Assembly: GCA_016125375.1 (NCBI GenBank)
Contig: WGLU01000002.1
Span: 211,227 to 275,226 of the forward strand
Direction of reading: 5' to 3'
Source of the DNA: Pseudomonadota bacterium
Lineage (GTDB): Bacteria; Pseudomonadota; Alphaproteobacteria; UBA1280; RI-95
Length of the DNA stretch: 64,000 nt
Of the stretch, positions 8,877 to 16,246 are shown in pieces (position 1 is the first letter of the stretch; each line of letters begins with the position of its first letter). The notes below the pieces were generated by a model that saw only the letters and a list, made by a program, of their open reading frames with translations, was not told the DNA's origin and did no database searches. The translations under genes were made by a program, and so were the position numbers.

Positions 8877-9491
8877 TTATTCTTTTAACGCTTTACGGGC
8901 AGCCGTCCGTCGTTGACGCTCTACATAGGCTGCGCGGGCGGCAGACATGCGCCCCAGCCAGTGGAGAATCCGGTCAGCGCCTTCATAACTGAGTCCACTG
9001 CTGATGACCGACAGACCTGCCGCACGATCATTCCAGAGCGACAGGACATTAAAGGCCTCATCTGCACTTCTGGCCTCAAGCATGACGTAGCCACGGGCAC
9101 TGTCGTTATTCACTTTCAATCGGGAAACCAGCACCATTGATGAGTACTCATTCGCTGATAGCAGTCCGGTTTCCACCCACAGGCGGCCCAGTGTATCCAG
9201 TTGCGTCCATGTCATGTTGCGCACGTCATAACGCTCGGCCAATTGGTCGATCATCAGGTTCCAGTCCGCACCTAGAAAGTTGTAGCGCGTGTTGGGTCTG
9301 AATGTTGCGGTTTCCCATATGAGTTTGCGTTCAGCGTCCTCATCCAGATCGCTGTAAAGTTGGTGGTAGGCGCCTGCGCTGCGGATAGTGAGCGGCAGTC
9401 CGGCCTTGCTTTTCTTTTTATTCGCTGGGTTCAGCTTTTCGGTATCCTGCAGAAGCGATCGCGCCGTTTTCATGGAATAGACAATTGCCAT
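8877..9491 (-). CDS. Unknown soluble protein
   Basis: The frame opens at 9527, but the ATG at 9491 has AAGGAGA at good spacing, so I take a 204-residue product beginning MAIVYSMKTARSLL. It is rich in charged residues and predicted mostly helical, with a basic C-terminus (RMSAARAAYVERQRRTAARK) and no signal peptide or membrane segment. I do not recognise a family. It stands alone, convergent with the gcv operon; the AT-rich region upstream would hold its promoter. Confidence 0.6.
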   Translation of the reverse strand: MAIVYSMKTARSLLQDTEKLNPANKKKSKAGLPLTIRSAGAYHQLYSDLDEDAERKLIWETATFRPNTRYNFLGADWNLMIDQLAERYDVRNMTWTQLDTLGRLWVETGLLSANEYSSMVLVSRLKVNNDSARGYVMLEARSADEAFNVLSLWNDRAAGLSVISSGLSYEGADRILHWLGRMSAARAAYVERQRRTAARKALKE

Positions 9492-9610
9492 GAGGCGGTC
9501 TCCTTCTCGGTTGTAGATGTTTCTCATCTACCGGAGTAAGTGCAAGCGATAGGCCAAAGCATAAAATGTCAACAAAATAATAAATAAAATCAATATATTA
9601 GGAAAACTTT

Positions 9611-9637
9611 GCCGCTAGGCAATTTTTGCCTAGCGGC
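9611..9637. repeat. Perfect 12-bp inverted repeat (hairpin)
   Basis: GCCGCTAGGCAA and TTGCCTAGCGGC flank a TTT loop. Not followed by a long T-run on either strand, so it may be a weak terminator, a protein-binding palindrome or part of a structured RNA. Confidence 0.7.
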
Positions 9638-9816
9638 CAAAAGCTATGGATGGGGAAATAAACACCCCCTCGAAAATGGGGCGTAGGTATTTGGGATGGA
9701 TGGTTTGTTTTGTGAAAGGACGAGCGACGCAGTGTACTAGACGTACATGAGGAGCGAGGCGTGCACACAAAATAAAGCAGGCGCCCAAAGAACAAGCTCC
9801 CAGCCCCAAACAAGAT

Positions 9817-9843
9817 GGCCGCCACTTAGGGGGAGTGGCGGCC
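9817..9843 (-). terminator. Hairpin downstream of the short peptide gene at 9879
   Basis: A 10-bp stem (GGCCGCCACT / AGTGGCGGCC) lies 35 bases past the stop on the minus strand and is followed by ATCTTGTTT, a modest T-rich tract. Confidence 0.55.
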
Positions 9844-9878
9844 GGTGGGACGGTTGTTGGGGATGGATAGGTGTTAAC

Positions 9879-10055
9879 TTAACGCTCCACGATAAAGTAG
9901 TCATAAAAGGCCGTTGGCATCGCAATCTGAACTGGGAAACCGGCGGGGAACATATCGTTCTCCTTATCCGTTTCGACCGTCGAGTCGGCATCGATAATCT
10001 CAAAGATATCGCACTTCTCGCCAGCCGTCACATTCATCAGCGATCGGTTTTTCAT
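9879..10055 (-). CDS. Short peptide with C-terminal MPxxFxDYFxVE motif (paralogue 1)
   Basis: Not in the ORF track. An ATG at 10055 preceded by AAAGGATAA encodes 58 residues beginning MKNRSLMNVTAGEKCDIFEI and ending AMPTAFYDYFIVER. The C-terminal third matches that of the next short gene (10176-10388), which ends MPPTFNDYFVVETA, and the centres also align (CDIFEIIDAD against PDLFDVRVAD). The peptide is acidic, with one cysteine, and has no signal peptide or membrane segment. It could be a small regulator, a leader-type peptide or a virion-like small protein; I do not recognise a family. The paralogy is what makes it believable as a gene. Confidence 0.65.
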   Translation of the reverse strand: MKNRSLMNVTAGEKCDIFEIIDADSTVETDKENDMFPAGFPVQIAMPTAFYDYFIVER

Positions 10056-10140
10056 GTCACTTTATCCTTTCGCATTTCATCAACGCCAAAGGTACTGCAT
10101 GGCCCGTGCCAACTTTTATAACCAATTGATATAAAATGGT

Positions 10141-10166
10141 AAAAAACAACCGCCCCAGTGGGGCGG
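10141..10166 (-). terminator. Intrinsic terminator of the 10176-10388 gene
   Basis: On the minus strand, stem CCGCCCC / GGGGCGG followed by a T-run (seen as AAAAAA at 10141-10146), about 10 bases after the stop codon. Confidence 0.85.
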
Positions 10167-10175
10167 CAATTTTTA

Positions 10176-10388
10176 TCAGGCTGTTTCGACCACAAAATAA
10201 TCGTTAAATGTGGGGGGCATCCGGAGCACTTTAGCCATCACCTCGGGCGCAACCACAATATCACTCACAGGGCTGCTGCCACTTGGCTGCGGCGTTCCAG
10301 CATCAGCTACCCGCACATCAAACAGATCAGGCAGGTCACTGGCTTGCAACGGGCGGGGCACTTTGATGCCTTTTGTATATGTCGTCAT
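10176..10388 (-). CDS. Short peptide with C-terminal MPxxFxDYFxVE motif (paralogue 2)
   Basis: A 70-residue protein, MTTYTKGIKVPRPLQASDLP at the start and MPPTFNDYFVVETA at the end. The N-terminus is basic and proline-containing, the middle is small-residue rich (GTPQPSGSSPVSD), and the C-terminus is shared with the neighbouring short gene at 9879-10055. Each gene has its own terminator, so they are separate transcripts or a processed pair, arranged head-to-tail on the same strand. No signal peptide, cysteine pair or membrane helix. Function unknown. Confidence 0.65.
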   Translation of the reverse strand: MTTYTKGIKVPRPLQASDLPDLFDVRVADAGTPQPSGSSPVSDIVVAPEVMAKVLRMPPTFNDYFVVETA

Positions 10389-10509
10389 GGTAATTACCCT
10401 GCTTTTGCTTTGTTTTTGCTTATTTTTAGCGGGTTTTGCACAACATAAAGGCAGTTACCATAAAACGCAAGGACAAAAATCTGCCAAAACAGGTGGTTAT
10501 GGCGCTGCG

Positions 10510-11352
10510 TTAAGCCTTTGCCTGTTCCAGCACCATGGCATAGGCCTCGCGTTTGGGGATGCCGTAAACGGTGGCGATATGGTCGCGGATATCTTTGGCG
10601 GAGAGGCCCTTGGCGGCCATATCGGCAATAACAGCCTGCACATCGTCCAGCGTAATGGCGGCGGGCTTGCCGTTGCTACCGGCAACAATCAGGGTGATTT
10701 CGCCCAGTACCTCTGCCCTGTTTGCATAATCGTCGGATAATTGCTGTAAGGTGCCGCGGCTGAACTCCTCATGGGTTTTGGTCAGCTCCCGACATAGGCA
10801 CGCCCCACGCCCCTGCCCCAGCACGGCAGCCATATCGGCCAGTACGTCTACGATACGGCGGGGGGATTCGTAAAAAATCAGGGTTTCCGTCCGCTCGGCC
10901 AGCTTGGCCAGCTCTTTTTGGCGCGCGGCAGATGTTTTGGGCAAAAAGCCGATAAAACTAAATGTCTGGCTGGGCAGGCCGCTGGCCGCAAGCGCTGTTA
11001 CGCTTGCCGACACACCGGGGATGACGTGCAGGTCGTAGCCTTTTTCTACAACAGTTTTGGCCAGCAGGTAGCCCGGGTCACTAACAGCGGGCATACCGGC
11101 GTCTGTAATCACGGCGATGCTTTTACCTTCCGCCAGCCAGTTCAGCAAACCCTCTGCCGCGGCATGTTCGTTATGGGCATGATAGGCAACAAGGCGTTTG
11201 GGGCTGATGCTAAAGTGTGTGAACAGGTGGCGTGCCCTGCGGGTGTCTTCCGCGGCAATCACGTCTACGCTATTGAGAATATCCACGGCGCGGAAGGTCA
11301 TATCCCCGTAATTGCCAATCGGCACGCCGACCAGATACAACGTACCGCTCAT
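10510..11352 (-). CDS. rsmI: 16S rRNA (cytidine(1402)-2'-O)-methyltransferase
   Basis: A 280-residue protein with the RsmI/tetrapyrrole-methylase fold. The N-terminus (TLYLVGVPIGNYGDMTFRA), the block VIAAEDTRRARHLFTHF and SDPGYLLAKTVVEKGYDLHV with its SAM-binding glycine loop are characteristic. RsmI adds the ribose methyl to C1402 in helix 44 of 16S rRNA. Its ATG overlaps the stop of the upstream gene by four bases (ATGA), so it is cotranscribed and coupled with a second helix-44 methyltransferase homologue. Confidence 0.94.
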   Translation of the reverse strand: MSGTLYLVGVPIGNYGDMTFRAVDILNSVDVIAAEDTRRARHLFTHFSISPKRLVAYHAHNEHAAAEGLLNWLAEGKSIAVITDAGMPAVSDPGYLLAKTVVEKGYDLHVIPGVSASVTALAASGLPSQTFSFIGFLPKTSAARQKELAKLAERTETLIFYESPRRIVDVLADMAAVLGQGRGACLCRELTKTHEEFSRGTLQQLSDDYANRAEVLGEITLIVAGSNGKPAAITLDDVQAVIADMAAKGLSAKDIRDHIATVYGIPKREAYAMVLEQAKA

Positions 11353-12002
11353 CCGATTTTACCCGTCATATACAAGGTTTCCCGCCCGCTGCGGCGGATA
11401 AGGCGCCCCGCCCATGTGGACGGATGGTCTTTGAGCTCGAGCGCATCCAAAAAGGCGTGGTTGTGGATGGTGATGCCTGCTTTTTCGTAAGCGGGGATGA
11501 GCGTACCTGTAACGTAGGCCTCGTCCACGTCGGGCAGGTTCATGTGCTGGCGCTGTTCCTCGTTCTGGAAGACGTAGAGGTTCAGGTAAAAGCTGAAATC
11601 CGCTCCTTTTTTACCGATAGCGGCCATGCTGCGTATCGCCTCGATATTCGGCTCAACCCATGCATACATCAGGCTGCCCCACGGGAAGTTGACGAACACG
11701 TGGTCGGCGATGCCCGTCATATCCTCCGGCACATCCAGCAGGTTAAAGCACACGAACGCCGCGTTGGCGGCACCGCCGCGGGCGGGTTTTTTGGCAGCCT
11801 TGGCGGAGGACTCCGCCAGCGAGGAGCGGTCGGCGTCCACACCCAGATAAAACACATCCGCCTGCGCGCGGGCATGGCGGTAGACAAACATGCCGTCACC
11901 TGTGCCCAGATCCGCATGAAAAGCGCCATAGGGTGCTGCCAGCTCGCGCAGGGCGCTGCCGCTGATGGGGAAAGATTTTTTGCCGATAATCTGCTCTAAC
12001 AT
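11349..12002 (-). CDS. KamB/NpmA-family 16S rRNA (adenine(1408)-N1)-methyltransferase homologue
   Basis: With the ATG at 12002 the product is 217 residues, the length of KamB. Motif I is DLGTGDGMFVYRHARA, followed by LGVDADRSSLAESSAKA and KKPARGGAANAAF. Both tryptophans known to stack on the target adenine in this family are present, in NFPWGSL (about W108) and HPSTWAGRL (about W197). The C-terminal ETLYMTGKIG also fits. KamB and NpmA methylate A1408 and cause aminoglycoside resistance; whether this chromosomal copy does so, or is a housekeeping relative, is not visible. The track start at 12110 would add a basic extension without family support. No strong ribosome binding site is evident at 12002. 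It is coupled to rsmI. Confidence 0.85.
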   Translation of the reverse strand: MLEQIIGKKSFPISGSALRELAAPYGAFHADLGTGDGMFVYRHARAQADVFYLGVDADRSSLAESSAKAAKKPARGGAANAAFVCFNLLDVPEDMTGIADHVFVNFPWGSLMYAWVEPNIEAIRSMAAIGKKGADFSFYLNLYVFQNEEQRQHMNLPDVDEAYVTGTLIPAYEKAGITIHNHAFLDALELKDHPSTWAGRLIRRSGRETLYMTGKIG

Positions 12003-12133
12003 GCTGGCAATATTAGGCGGAGGCAGCCGCGCGTCAACTCCTTGTTGACAGCCAGTCCCAAAAAACCTAGATAGGACAGTACGTTTACCCTTCATTTTCC
12101 GTTTCCCCACCCCCTGCCCTGAAAGACATTGCC

Positions 12134-12556
12134 ATGTGCATGCTCCGCTACAGTGCCCCCCAAACCTTTACCCGTACCGTAACGCGCAATCCGGCCGACT
12201 ATGCCGCAGAGGTGCTGCCCGGAACTGTGCCGGCCAGCATCGGCTATTACGGCAGCCACCACGTCCGTGTGACGGTGGTTCGTATCAAGAAGCTCCGTCG
12301 ACGTGGCGATACGCTCACCATGGTGCTCCCCAGCGGGTACTTCTCCGATTCCGTGCTCAACACCCGGGCGAAGGACACCCTCTGGTACGAGATCGCCCCC
12401 GGCGAGTTCGCCTTCATCGGCAGCCCTGCCGACGCTGCGGCGCAGCTCAAACGCTGGGGCTTCCGTTTCTCTACGCTTGCACGCCACCTCAAGCGCAAAG
12501 CACCGGCCACCATTCACATGAAAGAGGAAACCAACCCCTTTCCCGGTGATCTTTAA
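12134..12556 (+). CDS. Small basic protein, unknown
   Basis: A 140-residue protein (MCMLRYS, with a second possible start two codons later). It is rich in Arg, Lys and aromatic residues, has no signal peptide or membrane helix, and shows a probable beta-rich middle (VRVTVVRIKK, LTMVLPSGYF, EFAFIGSPAD). No family recognised. It has the pyrimidine-rich leader, C-ending codons and tight terminator of the small plus-strand gene class in this window, and is divergent from the KamB-like gene. Confidence 0.6.
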   Translation: MCMLRYSAPQTFTRTVTRNPADYAAEVLPGTVPASIGYYGSHHVRVTVVRIKKLRRRGDTLTMVLPSGYFSDSVLNTRAKDTLWYEIAPGEFAFIGSPADAAAQLKRWGFRFSTLARHLKRKAPATIHMKEETNPFPGDL

Positions 12557-12561
12557 CGCAA

Positions 12562-12592
12562 ACAGGCCCGCCTTCCGGCGGGTCTGTTTTTT
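12562..12592 (+). terminator. Intrinsic terminator
   Basis: Stem ACAGGCCCGCC / GGCGGGTCTGT with loop TTCC and a T-run, 6 bases after the stop of the 12134-12556 gene. It can also serve lpdA on the other strand. Confidence 0.85.
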
Positions 12593-12604
12593 ATGGGGTA
12601 CTCC

Positions 12605-13996
12605 TTAGCTGTGGAGCGCCCGGCGATCAACGGCCAGAGCGGCTTCTTTAATCGCTTCGGTCATGGTCGGGTGGGCGTGTACACTGCGGGCAATATCTTC
12701 TGCAGAGGCTGCAAACTCCATCCCGACAGCCAGTTCGGCAATCATCTCCGACGCGTTAGCGCCAATGATGTGGGCACCCAGCATCCGGTCGGTTTTGGCA
12801 TCGGAAATAATTTTTACGAAGCCATCCGTGTTGGCAGTAGCAATGGCGCGGCCATTGGCGCGGAAGTGGAACTTGCCGACTTTGTACTCGATGCCTTTAT
12901 CCTGCACCTCGCGCTCGGTCATACCAACGCTCGCCATTTCAGGCCACGTGTAAACAATGCCTGCAATGGCACTGTAGTTGACGTGACCAGCCTGACCAGC
13001 CATCAGCTCCACTGCGGCGACACCTTCTTCTTCACCCTTGTGGGCCAGCATCGGCCCGGGGATGCAGTCGCCCACAGCATAAATGCCGGGAACGGAGGTC
13101 TGGTAATGGGCATCCACATCAATAAAGCCGCGGTTATCCACTTTTACCCCTACCTCGGCAAGGCCCAGTTTAGCGGTATTTGGGCGGCGGCCCACGGCAA
13201 CCAGCACCTTATCGGCCGGGATTTTTTTGCTCTTGCCGTCTTTGCCTTCCAGCTCGACCTCGTAGCCTTTGCCTTTTTTGGCAACGCCTACAATCTTCTG
13301 CTCCAGCTCGAACTTGAGGCCTTGCTTGGTGAAGATTTTCTGAGCCTCCTTGGTAATATCGGCGTCCATGGTACCGGCAATGGCAGGGGCCATATCCACT
13401 AGCGTCACATCGCTGCCCAGACGGCGCCAGACGGAGCCCAGCTCCAGCCCGATAACGCCCGCACCAATGACCACCAGTTTGGCTGGTACGCTTGCAAAAT
13501 CCAGCGCTTCGGTGCTGGTGACAATATCTTTGCCGTCAAACTTGACGTGGGGCAGCTCAACAGGCTCGGACCCCGCAGCAATCAGGATTTTTTTTGCTTT
13601 GTAGGCTGTGCCGTCCACGCTCACGGTATCGGCGGCAGTCAGTTTGCCCCAACCGTTCAGCACGGTAACCTTGTTCTTTTTCATCAGCATGTCCACGCCG
13701 CCGGTCAACTGTTTGACCACCGCGTCCTTGCGGCCAAGCATCTTTTTGAGGTCCAGCTTAACGCCTTTAACCTCGACCCCGTGGTCGGCAAAGTGGTGCA
13801 GGGCTTCTTCGTACTTTTCGGACGAATCCAACAGCGCCTTGGAGGGAATGCAGCCCACGTTCAGGCAGGTGCCGCCAAGGGTTTTGCTCTTTTCGACCAA
13901 TGCCACCTTCATGCCCAGCTGGGCTGCGCGAATGGCGCCCACGTAACCGGCAGGGCCTGCACCAATGACAATCAGATCAAACTCTTGGGCGCTCAT
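12605..13996 (-). CDS. lpdA: Dihydrolipoyl dehydrogenase (E3)
   Basis: A 463-residue flavoprotein. It has the FAD-binding start VIGAGPAGYVGAIRAAQLG, the redox disulphide GGTCLNVGCIPSKALL, an NAD-binding GAGVIGLELGSVW, and the C-terminal HAHPTMTEAIKEAAL with the catalytic His-Glu pair. It reoxidises lipoyl groups of the 2-oxoglutarate dehydrogenase complex encoded at 18.1-22.0 kb and of GcvH from the glycine cleavage operon. Four genes separate it from sucB, so it is probably transcribed alone. CGGAG lies before the ATG. Confidence 0.96.
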   Translation of the reverse strand: MSAQEFDLIVIGAGPAGYVGAIRAAQLGMKVALVEKSKTLGGTCLNVGCIPSKALLDSSEKYEEALHHFADHGVEVKGVKLDLKKMLGRKDAVVKQLTGGVDMLMKKNKVTVLNGWGKLTAADTVSVDGTAYKAKKILIAAGSEPVELPHVKFDGKDIVTSTEALDFASVPAKLVVIGAGVIGLELGSVWRRLGSDVTLVDMAPAIAGTMDADITKEAQKIFTKQGLKFELEQKIVGVAKKGKGYEVELEGKDGKSKKIPADKVLVAVGRRPNTAKLGLAEVGVKVDNRGFIDVDAHYQTSVPGIYAVGDCIPGPMLAHKGEEEGVAAVELMAGQAGHVNYSAIAGIVYTWPEMASVGMTEREVQDKGIEYKVGKFHFRANGRAIATANTDGFVKIISDAKTDRMLGAHIIGANASEMIAELAVGMEFAASAEDIARSVHAHPTMTEAIKEAALAVDRRALHS

Positions 13997-14169
13997 GGAT
14001 GGAATCTCCGTTCTTAGAAAAAATGTTGCCTCATCTTTTTACGCTGAAACGGAACAAATTTCAAAACATTCCAGCCTTTTCAGGCGCGCATAAATGGTCT
14101 AAACTGCGCCCTGTTTTGTTTTTACCTTGTTTACCTTTTGCCCCTTTCACCCTCACACGGGAGGCCGCC

Positions 14170-14604
14170 ATGCGTCCCCTTTACGAGATGGAAGTCCGTT
14201 TCACCCTGTCCTTCAAGGGTAAGGACCGCCAGAAAGCCCTTCTTTCGATCGTCCCCGAGATTCACAGCCGCCTGATGGCTCTCAAGCAGACCGACGGCAG
14301 CTGGGCGAAGTCCCTCAAGACCGACGTGCCGACCTGCAATCCGCAGGTGAACATGTCGCTGCCCACCCCCACCGACCCGACCGCCACGGATCAGCCGTTC
14401 GAGCTGACCATCAGCGGCACGCTGGTCTACCCCGGCGCCACCGACCACGATGTGCGCTTCGACCACAAGCAGGAGCTGGCGAATTTCGCCGACGCCCTCT
14501 GCGCCGAGCTTGGACTCGAGCCCAAGGGCTTCAGCTTCGAGGCGAAGGTCATGGACCCCATGATCACCTTCCTCTACCTCGACCACACCAAGCAGACCGA
14601 TTAA
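14170..14604 (+). CDS. Small protein, unknown
   Basis: The track frame opens at 13999, but the ATG at 14170 follows GGGAGG and a pyrimidine-rich leader, giving 144 residues starting MRPLYEMEVRFTLSFKG. The upstream part has different base composition and overlaps the lpdA promoter region, so it is unlikely to be coding. The protein is soluble and alternates strand-like and helical segments; there is no recognised motif. Codons end almost always in C or G, unlike lpdA beside it. Terminator directly follows. Confidence 0.65.
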   Translation: MRPLYEMEVRFTLSFKGKDRQKALLSIVPEIHSRLMALKQTDGSWAKSLKTDVPTCNPQVNMSLPTPTDPTATDQPFELTISGTLVYPGATDHDVRFDHKQELANFADALCAELGLEPKGFSFEAKVMDPMITFLYLDHTKQTD

Positions 14605-14610
14605 CGACGC

Positions 14611-14639
14611 AGCCCCTGACCTTTCGGTCAGGGGCTTTT
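14611..14639 (+). terminator. Intrinsic terminator
   Basis: Stem AGCCCCTGACC / GGTCAGGGGCT with loop TTTC and a short T-run, 6 bases after the stop at 14604. Confidence 0.85.
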
Positions 14640-14674
14640 GCCGTTGAGGGACTCGGGGGTATAAGGTCCCCGAC

Positions 14675-15340
14675 TTAAGCAGCCAGCTTGCCTGCGCTAT
14701 AGCCACCTTTGTCGAGGATGCGCCGGATGTATTTGCCTTCAAAGTCACTGTCTACCGAGGCAGTGACAGACGGTCTGGCAACCAGCGCTTTTTGCCAGGC
14801 CGAAACTTTTGGCGTTTTGGCGGTAAAATCTTCCAGCCCATGACGGGCCAGAAGGTGTAACCGCAGCATCAGGGGTGCCCATGCCGCATCGACCAGCATA
14901 AAGGTGTCACCGGCGAAGTACGGGCCCTCGCTCAGGACATCTTCCACGCGGGCAAAACCTTTGTAGAGGGTTTCGCGAGCCGTGTTATAGGCGGCTTCAT
15001 CTGCGGCATTGGTCATTTGATAATGTGCGACCAGCAGGGAGCTGCCAAACTCTATCCACGCGCGGTGCTTGGCGCGCTCCAGCGGTGTTTTAGCGTGGAG
15101 CATGGGGGCATACACCTCGTCCAGATACTCGTTAATCACTGCCGACTCGAACAGTACATCGTTACCGACCTGCAGTACCGGTACTTTGCCGGTGGGGGAG
15201 AGTTTCAGGAACCAATCCGGCTTGTTGGCCAGGTCAATATAGTCAATGTCAAAGTCTACCTTCTTCTCCAGCAGTGTAATGACCGAACGCTGAACAAACG
15301 GGCAAACATCAAAGCTAATCAAACGGGGTTTCTGGCTCAT
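14675..15340 (-). CDS. Glutathione S-transferase family protein
   Basis: A 221-residue protein with an N-terminal thioredoxin-like domain (RLISFDVCPFVQRSVITLLE, then SPTGKVPVLQVGNDVLFESAVINEYLDE) and an all-helical C-terminal domain. The CPF motif at about residues 12-14 is the cysteine-type active site seen in omega- and stringent-starvation-like GSTs. The GKVPVL cis-proline and the ESAVI glutathione-binding block are present. Likely a thiol transferase or detoxification enzyme; substrate unknown. Single gene; AGGAGAG precedes the start. Confidence 0.88.
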   Translation of the reverse strand: MSQKPRLISFDVCPFVQRSVITLLEKKVDFDIDYIDLANKPDWFLKLSPTGKVPVLQVGNDVLFESAVINEYLDEVYAPMLHAKTPLERAKHRAWIEFGSSLLVAHYQMTNAADEAAYNTARETLYKGFARVEDVLSEGPYFAGDTFMLVDAAWAPLMLRLHLLARHGLEDFTAKTPKVSAWQKALVARPSVTASVDSDFEGKYIRRILDKGGYSAGKLAA

Positions 15341-15487
15341 GGGACGACTCTCCTTTTTTGCATCAGGTGTTCACCCTACGCCTGTTAGACTGTACAGTCT
15401 AGTCAAAAACACTTGTACTTTTCTTCGCCCCCACCCAAACTAGGGCCATTCGCTCTACCGTTTGACCAGCGCACAGGAGCAACCGCC

Positions 15488-16246
15488 ATGCGCCCCAAAA
15501 AACGCGTCATCTTTCTTACAGGCGCGGGGCTTTCCGCCCCGTCCGGCCTGCAAACCTTCCGCGGCAAGGACGGCCTATGGATGGGCCACCGCATCGATGA
15601 GGTCTGCAACGAGCTGACCTACAACAAGAACCGCGACAAGGTTTTCGCCTTCTACAACGCCCGCAGACAAGAGCTGGCGACCGCAGCACCCAACGCTGCC
15701 CATGCCCTGATTGCCGAACTGCAAGCCGACTTTGGCACCAAGGCCGTGCTCAACGTCACCCAGAACGTGGATGACCTGCTGGAGCGCGCCGGCGTGACCG
15801 ACGTGCTGCACGTGCATGGCTTTCTGCCCAGTCTGCAATGTACACGCTGTAACGGCTTCAGTTGGGACATCGGCCACCGCGCCGCCCAGTACGGGGCGGA
15901 CACCTGCCCCAACTGCAACCGTCCCAACGCGGTCAAGCCGAACATCGTGCTGTTTGGCGGCATGGCCCCCAAATACCGGACCATGTACAAACTGTTCTCG
16001 GAGCTGACGGAGGATGACCTTGTCGTCGTCATAGGCACAACGGGAGCGGTTATTCCCGTCAACGACCTGCTGACCGGCGGTGTGGCCTTCTACGGCATGG
16101 GCGCGCGCTGCAAGGCGCTCCTCTGCCTGATGGAGCCCAGCATGTACATCCGGGAAGATTTGTTCGGCACCGTTATCTACGGCTGCTGTGCCGAAAATGC
16201 CTCAGCAATTGGCGCGACAGTTCGCGCCCACCTGAACGGCGATTAG
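15488..16246 (+). CDS. SIR2-family NAD-dependent protein deacylase
   Basis: Starting at the ATG at 15488 (CAGGAGCAACC before it) the product is 252 residues. The NAD-binding GAGLSAPSGLQTFRG, VTQNVDDLLERAG and catalytic histidine block VLHVHGFLPSL are present, as are two CxxC zinc pairs (QCTRC and TCPNC). Sirtuins remove acyl groups from lysines at the expense of NAD, although some bacterial SIR2 proteins are NADases in defence; this one has the short zinc-module deacylase layout. The GTTGAVIP block departs slightly from the usual GTS. Its leader and codon use resemble those of the scattered small plus-strand genes. It overlaps the convergent gene by four bases. Confidence 0.87.
   Translation: MRPKKRVIFLTGAGLSAPSGLQTFRGKDGLWMGHRIDEVCNELTYNKNRDKVFAFYNARRQELATAAPNAAHALIAELQADFGTKAVLNVTQNVDDLLERAGVTDVLHVHGFLPSLQCTRCNGFSWDIGHRAAQYGADTCPNCNRPNAVKPNIVLFGGMAPKYRTMYKLFSELTEDDLVVVIGTTGAVIPVNDLLTGGVAFYGMGARCKALLCLMEPSMYIREDLFGTVIYGCCAENASAIGATVRAHLNGD

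Larger units (their letters stand above)
9528..9878. other. Non-coding AT-rich and structured intergenic region
   Basis: About 350 bases without a convincing gene. It contains a perfect 12-bp inverted repeat (9611-9637), a stretch around 9720-9790 with small dyads (for example GTACTAGACGTAC) and the terminator of the short peptide gene at 9879. The 74-residue ORF spanning it has no ribosome binding site and low-complexity content. It could hold a small RNA, but I cannot define one. Confidence 0.4.

Noticed and set aside
9598-9825. 74-residue minus-strand ORF
   Set aside because: Runs through hairpins and a terminator, has no ribosome binding site, and has a composition unlike the genes around it.
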